Shown here one piece after another: positions 36,206-45,797 of a stretch of 64,000 nucleotides of DNA. The notes under the pieces are model-generated. The model was not told the DNA's origin and searched no databases. It saw nothing but the letters and a program-made list of their open reading frames with translations. A program made the position numbers and the translations under genes. Within the stretch, counting starts at the first letter, position 1; each line of letters opens with the position of its first letter. This DNA comes from Edaphobacter bradus (GTDB taxonomy: Bacteria > Acidobacteriota > Terriglobia > Terriglobales > Acidobacteriaceae): positions 545,431-609,430 of the forward strand of contig NZ_JAGSYF010000004.1 of the NCBI RefSeq assembly GCF_025685645.1, read 5' to 3'.

Positions 36206-38161
36206 ATGTTCCGACGCCTCCTCGCTGTTCTCCCGTTGATTCTTGCAGGCTTGCCATCACATGCGACACCTCGCCTGGCTCCTTTGTTTGGCGATCACAT
36301 GGTTCTGCAGCGCGATAAGCCGATTGCCGTGTGGGGATGGGCAGACCCCGGAGAGAAAATAGAAGTCCGTCTGGCGAATGGAGCGCCGGTATCCACGCAA
36401 GCGGGTACGGATAGCCGCTGGGGCCTGACTTTGCAGCCTTTGCCGGCAGGTGGCCCCTTTGTGATGCGAGTCGCGGGAAAGACCACGGTGGTGATTCACG
36501 ATGTGATGATCGGCGACGTGTGGGTGCTCTCCGGGCAGTCGAACATGACCTTTCCGGTGAGCCGTGCGAGCAACGCGTCTTCGGCCATCTCCAAGGCGAG
36601 CAATGCTTCGCTGCGCCTCTTCACTGTTCCTGACGAGAGCAGCCTGAAGCGATCTAGTTCGTTTCAGTCTGCGTGGCAGATTTGCACTCCAGAGAATGCA
36701 AAGGAGTTCTCTGCAGTCGCCTACTTCTTTGGGAGTGAGCTCGAGAAACGTTTGCAGGTCCCGATCGGACTGATCCACAGCTCATGGCCAGGGACTTCTG
36801 CGGAGGAGTGGACGGATTCGACGTCCCTTGCTGCGAATCCGGACTTTGCGCCGATTCTCAGTCGCTGGCGGGACGCGCCCGACGAGACGCATATGTTCGC
36901 CGGAGACGGATTTCCATTCGACCTGTCATTCCGCAATTTTGTGTTGCTCAGAAAAGGAGACGACGGAGAGCAGAGAGTTGCCTTTAGCGATTTTTCGCAG
37001 GCGAACAACCAACTTGGAGGGAAGTGGACCTACAGCTGGAATACGGCTCCAGAGAGCTTGTTCGAAATAGATAGGGCGAAGGATGATGCCGTTGCTCATC
37101 TAACTGGAAGATTGCGGCCGCAGGATTCCGCAGCCCTCGACGCCTCTCTTGCGGAGGACGGGCAGATCGGAGATCTAAGTGATTATTCAGGGATTGAATT
37201 TTCCGCCAGGGGATCCGGATTCTTTCAGCTGCGGTTCGCCCAACCCACGGTCACAGACGAGGCCAACTATGCCTCTCCCATCTTCAAGGCCACGCGGGAG
37301 TGGCGGACCATCCGCCTTGAGTTTAGTGATTTGAAGCAACCGGACTGGGGCGTCCAACTGCCATGGACACCGTCCGCTGTGAAGCAGCTCATGATCGCTC
37401 TTCGGGAGTCGGGCGGAGAGTATGCTATGCGGCCGCCGTCTGGACTCTACAACGGAATGATCGCTCCACTTGCGCCGTTTTCTATTCGCGGCTTCGTGTG
37501 GTACCAGGGCGAGGGCAATGCAGGGAGAGCGTATCAATACAGGGAATTGCTGCCTGCGCTCATCCAGGGCTGGCGAAAGGCGTGGAATGACCAGGACCTG
37601 CCATTTCTGATTGTGCAACTGCCCAACCATGGCGCTCGGCAAGCGCAGCCAGTGGAGAGCGCATGGGCGGAGCTGCGGGAAGCTCAGCTCCAGGCGACTC
37701 GTCTGCCGCACACAGCGATCGCAGTGACCATTGATGTTGGGGAGGCTGACAATGTCCACCCTGCGGATAAGGCGGACGTAGGAGACAGGCTCGCGCTGCT
37801 CGCGCTCGGCACAGTCTACGGCCAGCATGTTGCCTACTCAGGCCCCGTCTACGGTTCTGCGAAAGTTGAACAGGGGACCATCCGCGTGCACTTTCGCAAC
37901 ACGTTTGGAGGCCTTAAAACAGGGGACGGAAAGCCTCTGACTGGATTCGAACTGGGAGGTGCGGATCGTCGATTTGCGTGGGCGAATGCGAAGATCGAAG
38001 GCGACGACGTTGTTGTTTCCAGCCCTGGTGTGCCGAACCCTGTGGCAGTGAGGTATGCCTGGGCCGACAACCCTGTTCAGAATCTGACGAATAGCTCCGG
38101 TATTCCTGCCTCTCCATTTCGCACCGACGATTGGTCTGGCATAACCGTCGATGCGAAATAG
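36206..38161 (+). CDS. SGNH-type sialate O-acetylesterase-like protein
   Basis: 651 residues with a signal peptide (MFRRLLAVLPLILAGLPSHA). The N-terminal LAPLFGDHMVLQRDKPIAVWGWADPG segment and the catalytic-serine block GDVWVLSGQSNM are the hallmarks of the sialate/acetylxylan-esterase-like group; GFVWYQGEGNA gives a second conserved block, and the DNVHPADKADVGDRLAL block near the C-terminus supplies the Asp/His of the triad. An inserted beta-sandwich-like stretch (about residues 250-400, RLRPQDSAALDASLAEDG to FRQLRFAQP-like strands) splits the catalytic domain. In this setting it most likely removes acetyl groups from a plant polysaccharide. Confidence 0.88.
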   Translation: MFRRLLAVLPLILAGLPSHATPRLAPLFGDHMVLQRDKPIAVWGWADPGEKIEVRLANGAPVSTQAGTDSRWGLTLQPLPAGGPFVMRVAGKTTVVIHDVMIGDVWVLSGQSNMTFPVSRASNASSAISKASNASLRLFTVPDESSLKRSSSFQSAWQICTPENAKEFSAVAYFFGSELEKRLQVPIGLIHSSWPGTSAEEWTDSTSLAANPDFAPILSRWRDAPDETHMFAGDGFPFDLSFRNFVLLRKGDDGEQRVAFSDFSQANNQLGGKWTYSWNTAPESLFEIDRAKDDAVAHLTGRLRPQDSAALDASLAEDGQIGDLSDYSGIEFSARGSGFFQLRFAQPTVTDEANYASPIFKATREWRTIRLEFSDLKQPDWGVQLPWTPSAVKQLMIALRESGGEYAMRPPSGLYNGMIAPLAPFSIRGFVWYQGEGNAGRAYQYRELLPALIQGWRKAWNDQDLPFLIVQLPNHGARQAQPVESAWAELREAQLQATRLPHTAIAVTIDVGEADNVHPADKADVGDRLALLALGTVYGQHVAYSGPVYGSAKVEQGTIRVHFRNTFGGLKTGDGKPLTGFELGGADRRFAWANAKIEGDDVVVSSPGVPNPVAVRYAWADNPVQNLTNSSGIPASPFRTDDWSGITVDAK

Positions 38162-38183
38162 AGCTCATTGCAGGCGGTTCACG

Positions 38184-40046
38184 CTAATAGGTGACCGCGT
38201 ACACATTTCCGGATAGCGTCACGGGATCCTTCTCTTTCGATGTGAATCGCAGTGTGATCGGTACTCCTGGTTGCAGATCCTTGCGGTGTATCTCTCCAAC
38301 CGCCCAGGACAGCCCGCTCCATATCACCTTGTCGTAGTCGATGACTACGGGAACGTTGTGGCCGTTCTGCGTAGCCTCAAGCAAGAACACCTGACTCATG
38401 TTTGTTCCGCTCGGTGGTCCGCCGGCCCAGGTGCGACGGAGGCTCCCGTCGGGATTGTGTTGCTGCATGACGAGTCGCAAATCTCCTGTCGCGGGAACAG
38501 GAATGGTTGCCTCGATGACTCCTTTGCCCGTGCTTTCGAACCGCGATTCCAGCGGACGAATGCTAGTAGGAATTACTACGTCCTGCTGAATGCCGAAGTG
38601 GTAGTGGGTTGAGTTGTATTTGCCGAAGCCCACCATCGCCATCTGACCCGGGCCTAGTTCAACCTTGTCGCCGGCGATGCGGGGGTGAAAGCCGGCGTCA
38701 GTGAAGAGAAGCCTGCCGGGCCCGAGCGGGCGCTGCTCCTGAGAGAGCAACGGGATCTGAATCGATTGCACACTCTGTGCGGGATTCATCACGACGTATA
38801 CGGCGCCGTCTGAATCGACGGAGCCGAAGCCGTAGGGCTGAACTTCGCCGGGTATCGCGCCAAAAGACTTGGTGCGGCCAAGAGACTGCAATTCCAGGAA
38901 TAGCGATTGGACCTGCGCAAACCATCGCGCGTCTTCGTCGTTGATCAACTCCAGGTTGCCGTGCACCGTGTTGATCCAGCCTCCACGCGCCAGCATTAGA
39001 ATCAGCGCGCCTCGCCAGGCATGCATGCCGCGGTAATAGATGGTTCCCGTTTTGCCGATCATGAAGCTGGTCGAGTCAATCCGCTCGGCTGGAAAGTGGC
39101 TCTGCTCAAAGCGGCGGACCATGTGGTCGCCATAGATATCCATCGAGCGCCAGAAGTTCATTTCGGGCACGTCGGATGGGCGGGGATCGCCGGTGTATTG
39201 CATGTCGAAGACGTCCAGCCAGCGCAAGTCCACAGAATCCCGGAACGGGAAGGGCGATGAGGTGGTGTCTAAGTCACCGCCGAATCCATTGAAAGCCTCC
39301 AGAACGACATCCTTGTTTCGTTCCCGAAACTTCTGCAACGCGATGCGCAGCGCATTTGCGTTTCGGGCGCGGATCTCGTCTTTGGTCAGCTTCGCTTCGT
39401 CTTCGGGAGTGGCCGCGGTCAGATCGACGAAGTCGAACTTGAACATGCGGATGCCATGGTCATACCAGTACTGCAGAGTATCCATGAAGTCAGGCAGGAA
39501 TCCGCCTTCAAAAAAGGACATCTCCGTCTGCTTTTTGTTCAACGAATCACGCCACTGCGGTGCAGGGTTTATCTTGACCAGCGTGTTGGAACTGAACCAC
39601 ATCCCCGGCTGAATCCCATTCTCCTTGCACTTCTGGATCCAGCGATCCGGGCCATTCGGCCAGTTCGGCTTGCGCCAGGTACGGTATCCACCATCTGGAT
39701 CAAACCAAAACGCATCCATCAGGTAGTAATCGAAGCGAACGCCGCCAATCTTTCGAAGCCGAATTACCTGGTCAAGCTCGCGCATTGCGAGGTCTTCTGT
39801 TAGCGGCACATTGTCGGATAGCTCGTCGTACGATGACCAGTTGTTGTAAACCGAGATCGGATCACGAAGCATCGGCGCAGCGAGTGCGTGAGCGGAGAAC
39901 TGCTCCTTCGGTGCTATCGTCTGCGAAAGGCAGGGCAGCGGCGCGAGGGTGAGCGAAAGGGAAGCCGTCAGCGCGAGTGACACAACGTGCAAAGGCTGCC
40001 AATTCGCGGGTAAGGGATGCGCGTAGTGTGAGCTCGATCTACTCAT
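38184..40046 (-). CDS. Glycoside hydrolase clan GH-D (alpha-galactosidase-like)
   Basis: About 620 residues from the ATG at 40046, chosen because it overlaps the stop of the upstream beta-helix gene (ATGAGTAG) and follows GGAGACC; the longer frame runs antisense-free but adds an unlikely basic tail. A signal peptide (HVVSLALTASLSLTLAPLPCLSQ) follows. The barrel shows FDYYLMDAFWFDPDGGYRTW, GIQPGMWFSSN, the nucleophile motif MFKFDFVDLT (K-x-D), and VDLRWLDVFDMQYTGDPRPSD with the candidate acid/base Asp. This is the melibiase (GH27/GH36) pattern. A C-terminal beta-sandwich is followed by another all-beta domain of about 130 residues. Substrate is probably an alpha-linked galactose side chain. 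Confidence 0.85.
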   Translation of the reverse strand: MSRSSSHYAHPLPANWQPLHVVSLALTASLSLTLAPLPCLSQTIAPKEQFSAHALAAPMLRDPISVYNNWSSYDELSDNVPLTEDLAMRELDQVIRLRKIGGVRFDYYLMDAFWFDPDGGYRTWRKPNWPNGPDRWIQKCKENGIQPGMWFSSNTLVKINPAPQWRDSLNKKQTEMSFFEGGFLPDFMDTLQYWYDHGIRMFKFDFVDLTAATPEDEAKLTKDEIRARNANALRIALQKFRERNKDVVLEAFNGFGGDLDTTSSPFPFRDSVDLRWLDVFDMQYTGDPRPSDVPEMNFWRSMDIYGDHMVRRFEQSHFPAERIDSTSFMIGKTGTIYYRGMHAWRGALILMLARGGWINTVHGNLELINDEDARWFAQVQSLFLELQSLGRTKSFGAIPGEVQPYGFGSVDSDGAVYVVMNPAQSVQSIQIPLLSQEQRPLGPGRLLFTDAGFHPRIAGDKVELGPGQMAMVGFGKYNSTHYHFGIQQDVVIPTSIRPLESRFESTGKGVIEATIPVPATGDLRLVMQQHNPDGSLRRTWAGGPPSGTNMSQVFLLEATQNGHNVPVVIDYDKVIWSGLSWAVGEIHRKDLQPGVPITLRFTSKEKDPVTLSGNVYAVTY

Positions 40047-41979
40047 TCTTTGAGGTCTCCATCTGCGGGTACACCGGTGTACGGAGCTCTTTCCGAACAG
40101 CGAACCCGATATCAGTCGGTCCTGCAAACCCATCCCATGCTCCACGAACTTTGCCATCAGGGGAAGACAGTATGACTTGAGCTTTGTCTATTGAATCTGT
40201 CGACGGCGTCGGTTCAATCAGGAACGTGACGTTGTTCATCTGAAGATCGCGGATTGCAGTTCTAAGGGATGCTATCTCTGTTTGAGGAACGGCCCGCATG
40301 ACGACTACAATCTTCAATTTGCTGGCGGGGAACTGAAGCGAGATGCTCTTCAAGATCGTGAGTTGCTGGCTGACGGACGCGTCCAGCAATCCGTCTGCGT
40401 TGAGCTTTGCTGGAAGCCAGCAGTTGATGCGCCAGTGTCCCGATCCATCCTTGAGTGCAACTGTTTTGCCCTCATAATCTGTACCGGTAATTGGCAGGCT
40501 CGGAGATTTCGCGATGGAGACCGGCGCGGAGGCGGCAACTCGGAACCACTGCTCATTCGCATCCGCCATCGAAACTTGCTGCAAGCTGCTCTCCGAGTCC
40601 TGGCCTGTGCTTCGCTGGTAGTTCTTGAAGGTATCGAAAGTGGCGCTGCCATACTGCCACCGCTCCGGCTGCGCTCCGTAATAGAAGTAGTGGTTCGAAT
40701 TGAGAGAGAGCGCGCGATTGCTCTCGACAAAGGCGGGCGAAGTTGAATAGATCGCGTTGTGCTTGAAGACAGCTTCGCCACCTTGAATCGTTGCGTCATT
40801 GATCAGCGGGGGGTCCGCACCGAGCGGATTCCAATATACGGTGTTGTTCTCGACTACCAGGCCATCTATCGAGCCACCGTTCCAGGTGTGCAGGAAGATC
40901 GCGCTCTGATAGGCGGACATGCGAGGACTCCGGCCGTTGTCAATGCATACATTGCCGCGGACCACGCTTGTACGCGTGACAAAACCGGCACCAAAAACCG
41001 CCACACAATAGCCCTGTGTGTCGTGGCCAAAACTGTCGAGCAGGGAGTTATTCGTATTGCCGTAGTCGATGTCGAATGCGCCGCCATCCACGCCTGGGCT
41101 GTCCGTCAAAAAGGCCTCGCTGTGCGAGACGATGCAATCGTGACACATCCATGTCCAGATGGCGTTGGGCGTTCCCGTCGATTCGGTTTGCTGCATGCCT
41201 GTGCGCCACGCAACGGTGGAATCAATCAAACCGTTGCGAACGCGAAAGAGCACGATCCCGTCGCCCTGCACGTCGTGGACGATCGAGTTGCGAATGATGA
41301 CATGCGTACTCCATGTATTCTCAGGCGTGAATCCAAGATTTCCACCCCCCACCATAATGCCTGCCCATTGTTTGGTGTTATAGGCTGTTACGCCATCCAC
41401 CAGTACATCGTCGAACCATTGGTTCACAGTGCCGGGAGAGATGACGACCAATCCACTATCCTTGCTCTTGAGATCTCCTCCCAGCACACCGTGCACCAGC
41501 AGATTTGTCAGGTGGATGTGATGCAGGATGCCCTTGTCACCGCTTATGAAGATACCGAAAGTAGTGCCTCCCGAGAGGTCGAGCGAGTCGATGTCCCAGT
41601 ATTCCTGGTTGAACAGCTTGAACGCTTGGGTGGGCTTGTCGCCGGCAAAGATCTTCGGTCTCGATCCTTCGCCGTAAGCAGTCAATCGCGCAGGATGGTC
41701 TGCGCTGCCAGATCCCTTGGGCCACAGAGAGCCACGGCATTCCGTTCCACGCCGGAGACGGATGACATCGCCGGGGGAGAAGACCTTGGATTGCAGGGAA
41801 TCAAGCGAGTTCCAGGGCGATGCTGGGGACTCACCGCTTCCGTTGCCGGAGCTAGAGCAGTCGACAAAATATTCGTGGCCGGCAGAGTTACTCGGCGGAG
41901 CAGCCGTTTGCCCGAAGGAAACTGGAAGTACGGAGGCGATAAGGAAAAAGAACAGGCGAGCAGGTCGGGCGGAAATCAT
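40039..41979 (-). CDS. Secreted parallel beta-helix protein with thioredoxin-like C-terminal domain
   Basis: 646 residues. Signal peptide at 1-23. Residues about 35-430 form right-handed beta-helix rungs of the pectate-lyase/PbH1 type, with an N-terminal segment (HEYFVDCSSSGNGSG..SPASPWNSLDSLQ) common to secreted polysaccharide-active beta-helix proteins and a conserved DSPGVDGGAFDID turn. Residues about 495-635 look like a TlpA/thioredoxin fold (GKTVALKDGSGHWRINCWLPAKL, then KIVVVMRA and VTFLIEP strands), but the CxxC active site is absent (WLPAKL in its place). Known catalytic residues of pectate lyases cannot be assigned. Translationally coupled to the GH-D gene. The Trx-like call is inference. 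Confidence 0.7.
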   Translation of the reverse strand: MISARPARLFFFLIASVLPVSFGQTAAPPSNSAGHEYFVDCSSSGNGSGESPASPWNSLDSLQSKVFSPGDVIRLRRGTECRGSLWPKGSGSADHPARLTAYGEGSRPKIFAGDKPTQAFKLFNQEYWDIDSLDLSGGTTFGIFISGDKGILHHIHLTNLLVHGVLGGDLKSKDSGLVVISPGTVNQWFDDVLVDGVTAYNTKQWAGIMVGGGNLGFTPENTWSTHVIIRNSIVHDVQGDGIVLFRVRNGLIDSTVAWRTGMQQTESTGTPNAIWTWMCHDCIVSHSEAFLTDSPGVDGGAFDIDYGNTNNSLLDSFGHDTQGYCVAVFGAGFVTRTSVVRGNVCIDNGRSPRMSAYQSAIFLHTWNGGSIDGLVVENNTVYWNPLGADPPLINDATIQGGEAVFKHNAIYSTSPAFVESNRALSLNSNHYFYYGAQPERWQYGSATFDTFKNYQRSTGQDSESSLQQVSMADANEQWFRVAASAPVSIAKSPSLPITGTDYEGKTVALKDGSGHWRINCWLPAKLNADGLLDASVSQQLTILKSISLQFPASKLKIVVVMRAVPQTEIASLRTAIRDLQMNNVTFLIEPTPSTDSIDKAQVILSSPDGKVRGAWDGFAGPTDIGFAVRKELRTPVYPQMETSKNE

Positions 41980-42000
41980 AAGAATTCAGTCTCTCAAAGA

Positions 42001-42040
42001 AAAATGAAAACGCGCTGCCGGAGGACATTCCAGCAGCGCG
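42001..42040 (-). terminator. Intrinsic terminator of the TonB receptor gene
   Basis: On the minus strand CGCGCTGC (42040-42033) and GCAGCGCG (42018-42011) form a perfect eight-pair stem, followed by TTTTCATTTT. It begins about 15 bases after the receptor stop codon and separates it from the beta-helix gene. Confidence 0.85.
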
Positions 42041-42054
42041 GTTAGATGAAGAGT

Positions 42055-45000
42055 TTAGAAGTTGAACTTAGCCGCCAGCTGAGCTACACGCTGGTCACCC
42101 ATTGTCGAGTTAATCATGCCAAACGTCGGACTCTGGAAGTTACCATCTGGATTACGGTAGTGAACAGAATTCATTCCATTGAACGCTTCGGCACGAATCT
42201 GTAGCTTGCCGTAGTGCTCAATCGCGAACTCCTTCGCAAGCGAAGCGTCCACGTTGATGAAGCCCGGTCCAACAATCAGGTTGCGGCCTGCATTACCGTA
42301 GACATAGCTGGCCCCCGGAGGAAGCACAGGCTGGCTGAATGCCGCGGTATTGAAATACTCAAAAACGTTCCGCTTGCTGTGAGTCAAGTTTGGATTACCC
42401 GTTACGTTCGGACGCAAGCCGGCAAGCGACGACTTGGGATCTTCGCCGAGAACTACGTTCACCGGAGTTCCGGTGCGCATGGTGACAATTCCACCAAACT
42501 TCCATCCGGCGAGAATCGCATTCTCAATTGAATTCCAGTTCGATCCCCACGTCTGCCCCTCACCGAAGGGCAGATTATATTCGCCACTGACAACAACATT
42601 GTGACGAACATCAGAGTCCGATGTGGCATATTCTGACCGCAGATTGTACGGATTCTGCGGCTGGTCATTGTTCTGCCCCAGATCGAACGGCGCCGGGCCA
42701 TTGTCCAGGTTGTGTCCGTAGGTGTAGCTCAACATAAGGCTGGCGTTCTTGGCCGTATGCATCAACTTAACCTGCAACGAGTGGTAGTTACTCATCCCCA
42801 CATCGGTCAAATACTCAATAGCACCAAGATATGGAGTAATGCGCGTGTCATAGGTGTTCGCCCCGGCAGCATTCTTGCTCTGCTTGGGGTTGGCATTAAT
42901 ATCACCGACCTTATAAGACAAGTGATGCGACACAGACCCTACATAAGCCACATCGAGAGCATCCGTACGGCTCAATTGGCGCTCTACTGCGAGGTTGAAG
43001 GAATCTGTACTTCCGGTCTTGAGATTTGGATTCACGGCAGACGTTTTTTTCAAGGTGCCGTTCACCAGATTCTTCGGCTCGATGAAGCCAGCAGCAGGAA
43101 TATTGATCGCCGTGCTGCGCGGCGCACCAGCGTCGATTTGATAAGGCCATACCTGCGGGTTGGAGGGCTGAACATTCCACTCCCAGTTTGAGTAAGACGA
43201 CTGAACCGCAAACGGATTGTTCCTGGTCAGGAAGTCTTCACGTCCGTCATTTTCAGGCGAATAGAAGATTGCACCCCCCGCACGAACGACCGTCTTCTGA
43301 TCAATGCTGTAGGCAAAGCCAAAACGTGGCGAAAAATCATTCTTGCGCGGCTTCACAATCCCGTTTGAAACGCCGTTGAGCCCGGCAAGCACAATATTGC
43401 CACTCGCTAGATCAAAGTTGGACATGCTGTTATGAGCTTCCGTCCAGGGATCCTGATACTCGTAGCGCACCCCGTAGTTTAGCGTCAGCTTCGGAGTTAC
43501 CTTGAAGGAATCCTGCGCATAGAAATCGAGATCCCAGCTATGCGTATGCGGATCGGTCAACTGCAGGCCCATGTAGACGTCCAGCGGCAAACCGAGCACA
43601 AGGTCAGCTATATCCGATCCGCCGAGCCAGTTATACCCGTTGGGAACGATCCAGTTGCCGGCTGCATCGTAAAAGTATCCCCAATATGCCTGAGCTGAAG
43701 TCTCGGCGTTACCAAAGCTGCCGTAGTACTGATAGCCAGTTGGGAACAGCGAGAACTCCGGATGCGAGTTCAGGAGTCGAAGGTTTGCGCCAAACTTGAA
43801 CTCGTGGCGCGGCACACTGCTCCAGGTAAAGGAATCGCCAAACTGATAGTTTCTGTCGAGAATATGGAACGGCTTGTAGGACGAACCACCTGCCAGATAG
43901 CCATCCCCCATGAAGATATCAGGGAAGCCCATCGTATCTGAATAACCACTAACAGCAACATTCCCATAACCATACTTCGTCGAATAATCAGTGCCGCTCA
44001 AAAGGCTGTACTGATCCTGATGATAACGGTTATAGCCAAAGCGGAACTCATTCAAAGCTGTAGGCGTGAAGCTATGATCATAAGTGAGCGAGAGAGTCTG
44101 AACACCCATGTCCTCCTTATTTGCCTGGTCAGCATCACCGGCACCAGCAACAGGAGTATTACCGTGGAACTGATCGCCGTCGAGAATATTGCCACCCTGC
44201 CAGTGATAAACGGCGTACAAACGGTCTTTCGAAGTGATTACCTGATCGAAGCGAGCATCAGCCTGATCGCTGTTGTAGCTGGTCGGCGCCCATGCTTGAT
44301 AGTTGCGGAACCATCCATTGTCGATACCCGCAAGATTCGGCTTGGGGAAGAAGTTCAGCAGAGTGTTCATACCCGCCTTGCTGACGCGCGAAGCGGGAAT
44401 CACATTGTTGGGAAACTGCGATGACCACCATCCATAATTCGCCACTGTAACATTGGGGTCAAAGATAGGATCGACTGTTCCCGCTGGCGGTCCGCTGGGT
44501 TTGCCATTCTTTGTGCACGCCATTCCGGCACAAGGATCAACCAGTTTGGAGAAATCCACGTCACCGTTCGGCTTGATGCTGAAGAGGCCAAAAGGAATCG
44601 TCGAGGTAACGTCAGAGAATGCGCTCTTCTGACGCGTGCCTTCATATGCAACAAAGAAGAATGCGCGGCCCTTCTTAATCGGACCACCCAACGTACCACC
44701 AAAGTTGTGCTGCTTCAGAGATGAGGCAGGCTGAGGACTGCTGACGCCTGGAATCGTCTGGCGGGCCGTCATGAAATTGGGGCGGAAAAACTCGTAGGCA
44801 CTGCCATGGAAAGAGTTGCTTCCAGCCTTCGTCTGAATCGTGATCACCCCACCAGATGCGTTGCCAAATTCCGCGTTATATGCCGCAGTAACAACCTTGA
44901 ACTCTTCTACTGAGTCAACGTTGGGAGTAGCTGTGATGTCCTGTGTGCGGTTTGTGGTCGACTCAATGCCGTCCAACTGAATAGAGTTCGCATATTCGCG

Positions 45001-45546
45001 CTGGCCGCTCACAGAGAGATTGAAGGCGTTCATACCGCCGCTCGCCCCATTTACACCAGGAACGAGATTAGTAAGTCCATAGAAATTACGGCCCAATAGA
45101 GGAAGATCTACGATGCTCTTGCCGCTAATCACCGTGCCTACTTCTGCAGATTGGGTCTGGAGCAGCGGAGGCATCTCCGACACATCGACAGTGGTCGCCA
45201 CTGTGCCAGGAACGAGGCTGAAGTCTAGAACCAACTTCTGATCGATAACAAGGACCGCATGTGATCTGATGGATTCGGCAAAGCCCTTAGATGAGGCAGT
45301 AACCGTGTAGACGCCAGGCGTGACATTCAGCACAACATAGTTACCGGCGGCGTCGGAACGCCCGATGAAGGAGACGCCTCTGTCTTCATCTCTGGCGACA
45401 ATCGATGTACCGGGAATGACGGCGCCGCTACTGTCTGTGATTCGACCGACGATTAGTCCTGTGGTTGCCTGGGCTCCGGCCTCTCGTCCGGATAGAAGGA
45501 GCACAAATAACGTGCAGGCTGTGAGTAAGTAGCTTAGTCTTTTCAT
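42055..45546 (-). CDS. TonB-dependent receptor with carboxypeptidase-regulatory-like domain (Oar type)
   Basis: About 1163 residues from the ATG at 45546 (GAGGA five bases upstream; the longer frame would put codons in front of the signal peptide). After the signal peptide (LLTACTLFVLLLSGREAGAQ) comes a CarboxypepD_reg-like beta domain (about 30-115: GLIVGRITDSSGAVIPGTSIVARDEDRG), then a plug-like segment (SKSIVDLPLLGRNFYGLTNLVPGV-type, SIQLDGIESTTNRTQD) and a very long outer-membrane barrel ending in aromatic AAKFNF. No SusD-like partner is present, as usual in acidobacteria. It is predicted to import an oligosaccharide across the outer membrane. It sits amid glycoside hydrolases and diverges from lacI. 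Confidence 0.9.
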   Translation of the reverse strand: MKRLSYLLTACTLFVLLLSGREAGAQATTGLIVGRITDSSGAVIPGTSIVARDEDRGVSFIGRSDAAGNYVVLNVTPGVYTVTASSKGFAESIRSHAVLVIDQKLVLDFSLVPGTVATTVDVSEMPPLLQTQSAEVGTVISGKSIVDLPLLGRNFYGLTNLVPGVNGASGGMNAFNLSVSGQREYANSIQLDGIESTTNRTQDITATPNVDSVEEFKVVTAAYNAEFGNASGGVITIQTKAGSNSFHGSAYEFFRPNFMTARQTIPGVSSPQPASSLKQHNFGGTLGGPIKKGRAFFFVAYEGTRQKSAFSDVTSTIPFGLFSIKPNGDVDFSKLVDPCAGMACTKNGKPSGPPAGTVDPIFDPNVTVANYGWWSSQFPNNVIPASRVSKAGMNTLLNFFPKPNLAGIDNGWFRNYQAWAPTSYNSDQADARFDQVITSKDRLYAVYHWQGGNILDGDQFHGNTPVAGAGDADQANKEDMGVQTLSLTYDHSFTPTALNEFRFGYNRYHQDQYSLLSGTDYSTKYGYGNVAVSGYSDTMGFPDIFMGDGYLAGGSSYKPFHILDRNYQFGDSFTWSSVPRHEFKFGANLRLLNSHPEFSLFPTGYQYYGSFGNAETSAQAYWGYFYDAAGNWIVPNGYNWLGGSDIADLVLGLPLDVYMGLQLTDPHTHSWDLDFYAQDSFKVTPKLTLNYGVRYEYQDPWTEAHNSMSNFDLASGNIVLAGLNGVSNGIVKPRKNDFSPRFGFAYSIDQKTVVRAGGAIFYSPENDGREDFLTRNNPFAVQSSYSNWEWNVQPSNPQVWPYQIDAGAPRSTAINIPAAGFIEPKNLVNGTLKKTSAVNPNLKTGSTDSFNLAVERQLSRTDALDVAYVGSVSHHLSYKVGDINANPKQSKNAAGANTYDTRITPYLGAIEYLTDVGMSNYHSLQVKLMHTAKNASLMLSYTYGHNLDNGPAPFDLGQNNDQPQNPYNLRSEYATSDSDVRHNVVVSGEYNLPFGEGQTWGSNWNSIENAILAGWKFGGIVTMRTGTPVNVVLGEDPKSSLAGLRPNVTGNPNLTHSKRNVFEYFNTAAFSQPVLPPGASYVYGNAGRNLIVGPGFINVDASLAKEFAIEHYGKLQIRAEAFNGMNSVHYRNPDGNFQSPTFGMINSTMGDQRVAQLAAKFNF

Positions 45547-45600
45547 TCGAGTCCTCGCTGGGCTTGACCCGGGCATATCCCTTGCGGCCAACTCAAGGGA

Positions 45601-45612
45601 GCAAACGTTTTC
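45601..45612. promoter_or_regulatory. Candidate LacI operator upstream of the TonB receptor
   Basis: GCAAACGTTTTC contains the perfect palindrome AAACGTTT, the core pattern of many LacI-family operators. It lies about 55 bases before the receptor start codon and just downstream of the putative promoter at 45627-45656, a position suited to repression. Confidence 0.55.
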
Positions 45613-45626
45613 CGGGGGCGAGAAAG

Positions 45627-45656
45627 ACGCTACTCGCTGTGTTAAAGGGATGTCAA
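45627..45656 (-). promoter_or_regulatory. Candidate promoter of the TonB receptor gene
   Basis: Minus strand TTGACA (45656-45651), 18-base spacer, then TAGCGT (45632-45627), a weak -10 box. Only the -35 is a good match; the pairing is a tentative reading. Confidence 0.4.
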
Positions 45657-45779
45657 GTAATTCCGTCCTTGCCCTGTGAAATATCGGCGTGGGATAGGGT
45701 TAAGGGAGGGCGGGTCTCCGTCGATATTCTTTGCAAGGGGAGGGCAGCAAGGAAGCACCTATACAACGATTTCGAGCAC

Positions 45780-45788
45780 ACGTATACT
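45780..45788. promoter_or_regulatory. Candidate operator upstream of lacI-type gene
   Basis: ACGTATACT, an exact inverse of AGTATACGT at 36126-36134, ten bases before the start codon of the LacI-type regulator. This would allow autoregulation. Confidence 0.45.
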
Positions 45789-45797
45789 CACAACATT

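Noticed and set aside
40759..42045. A 428-codon plus-strand frame
   Set aside because: Antisense to the beta-helix gene, which has a signal peptide and a coherent repeat structure.
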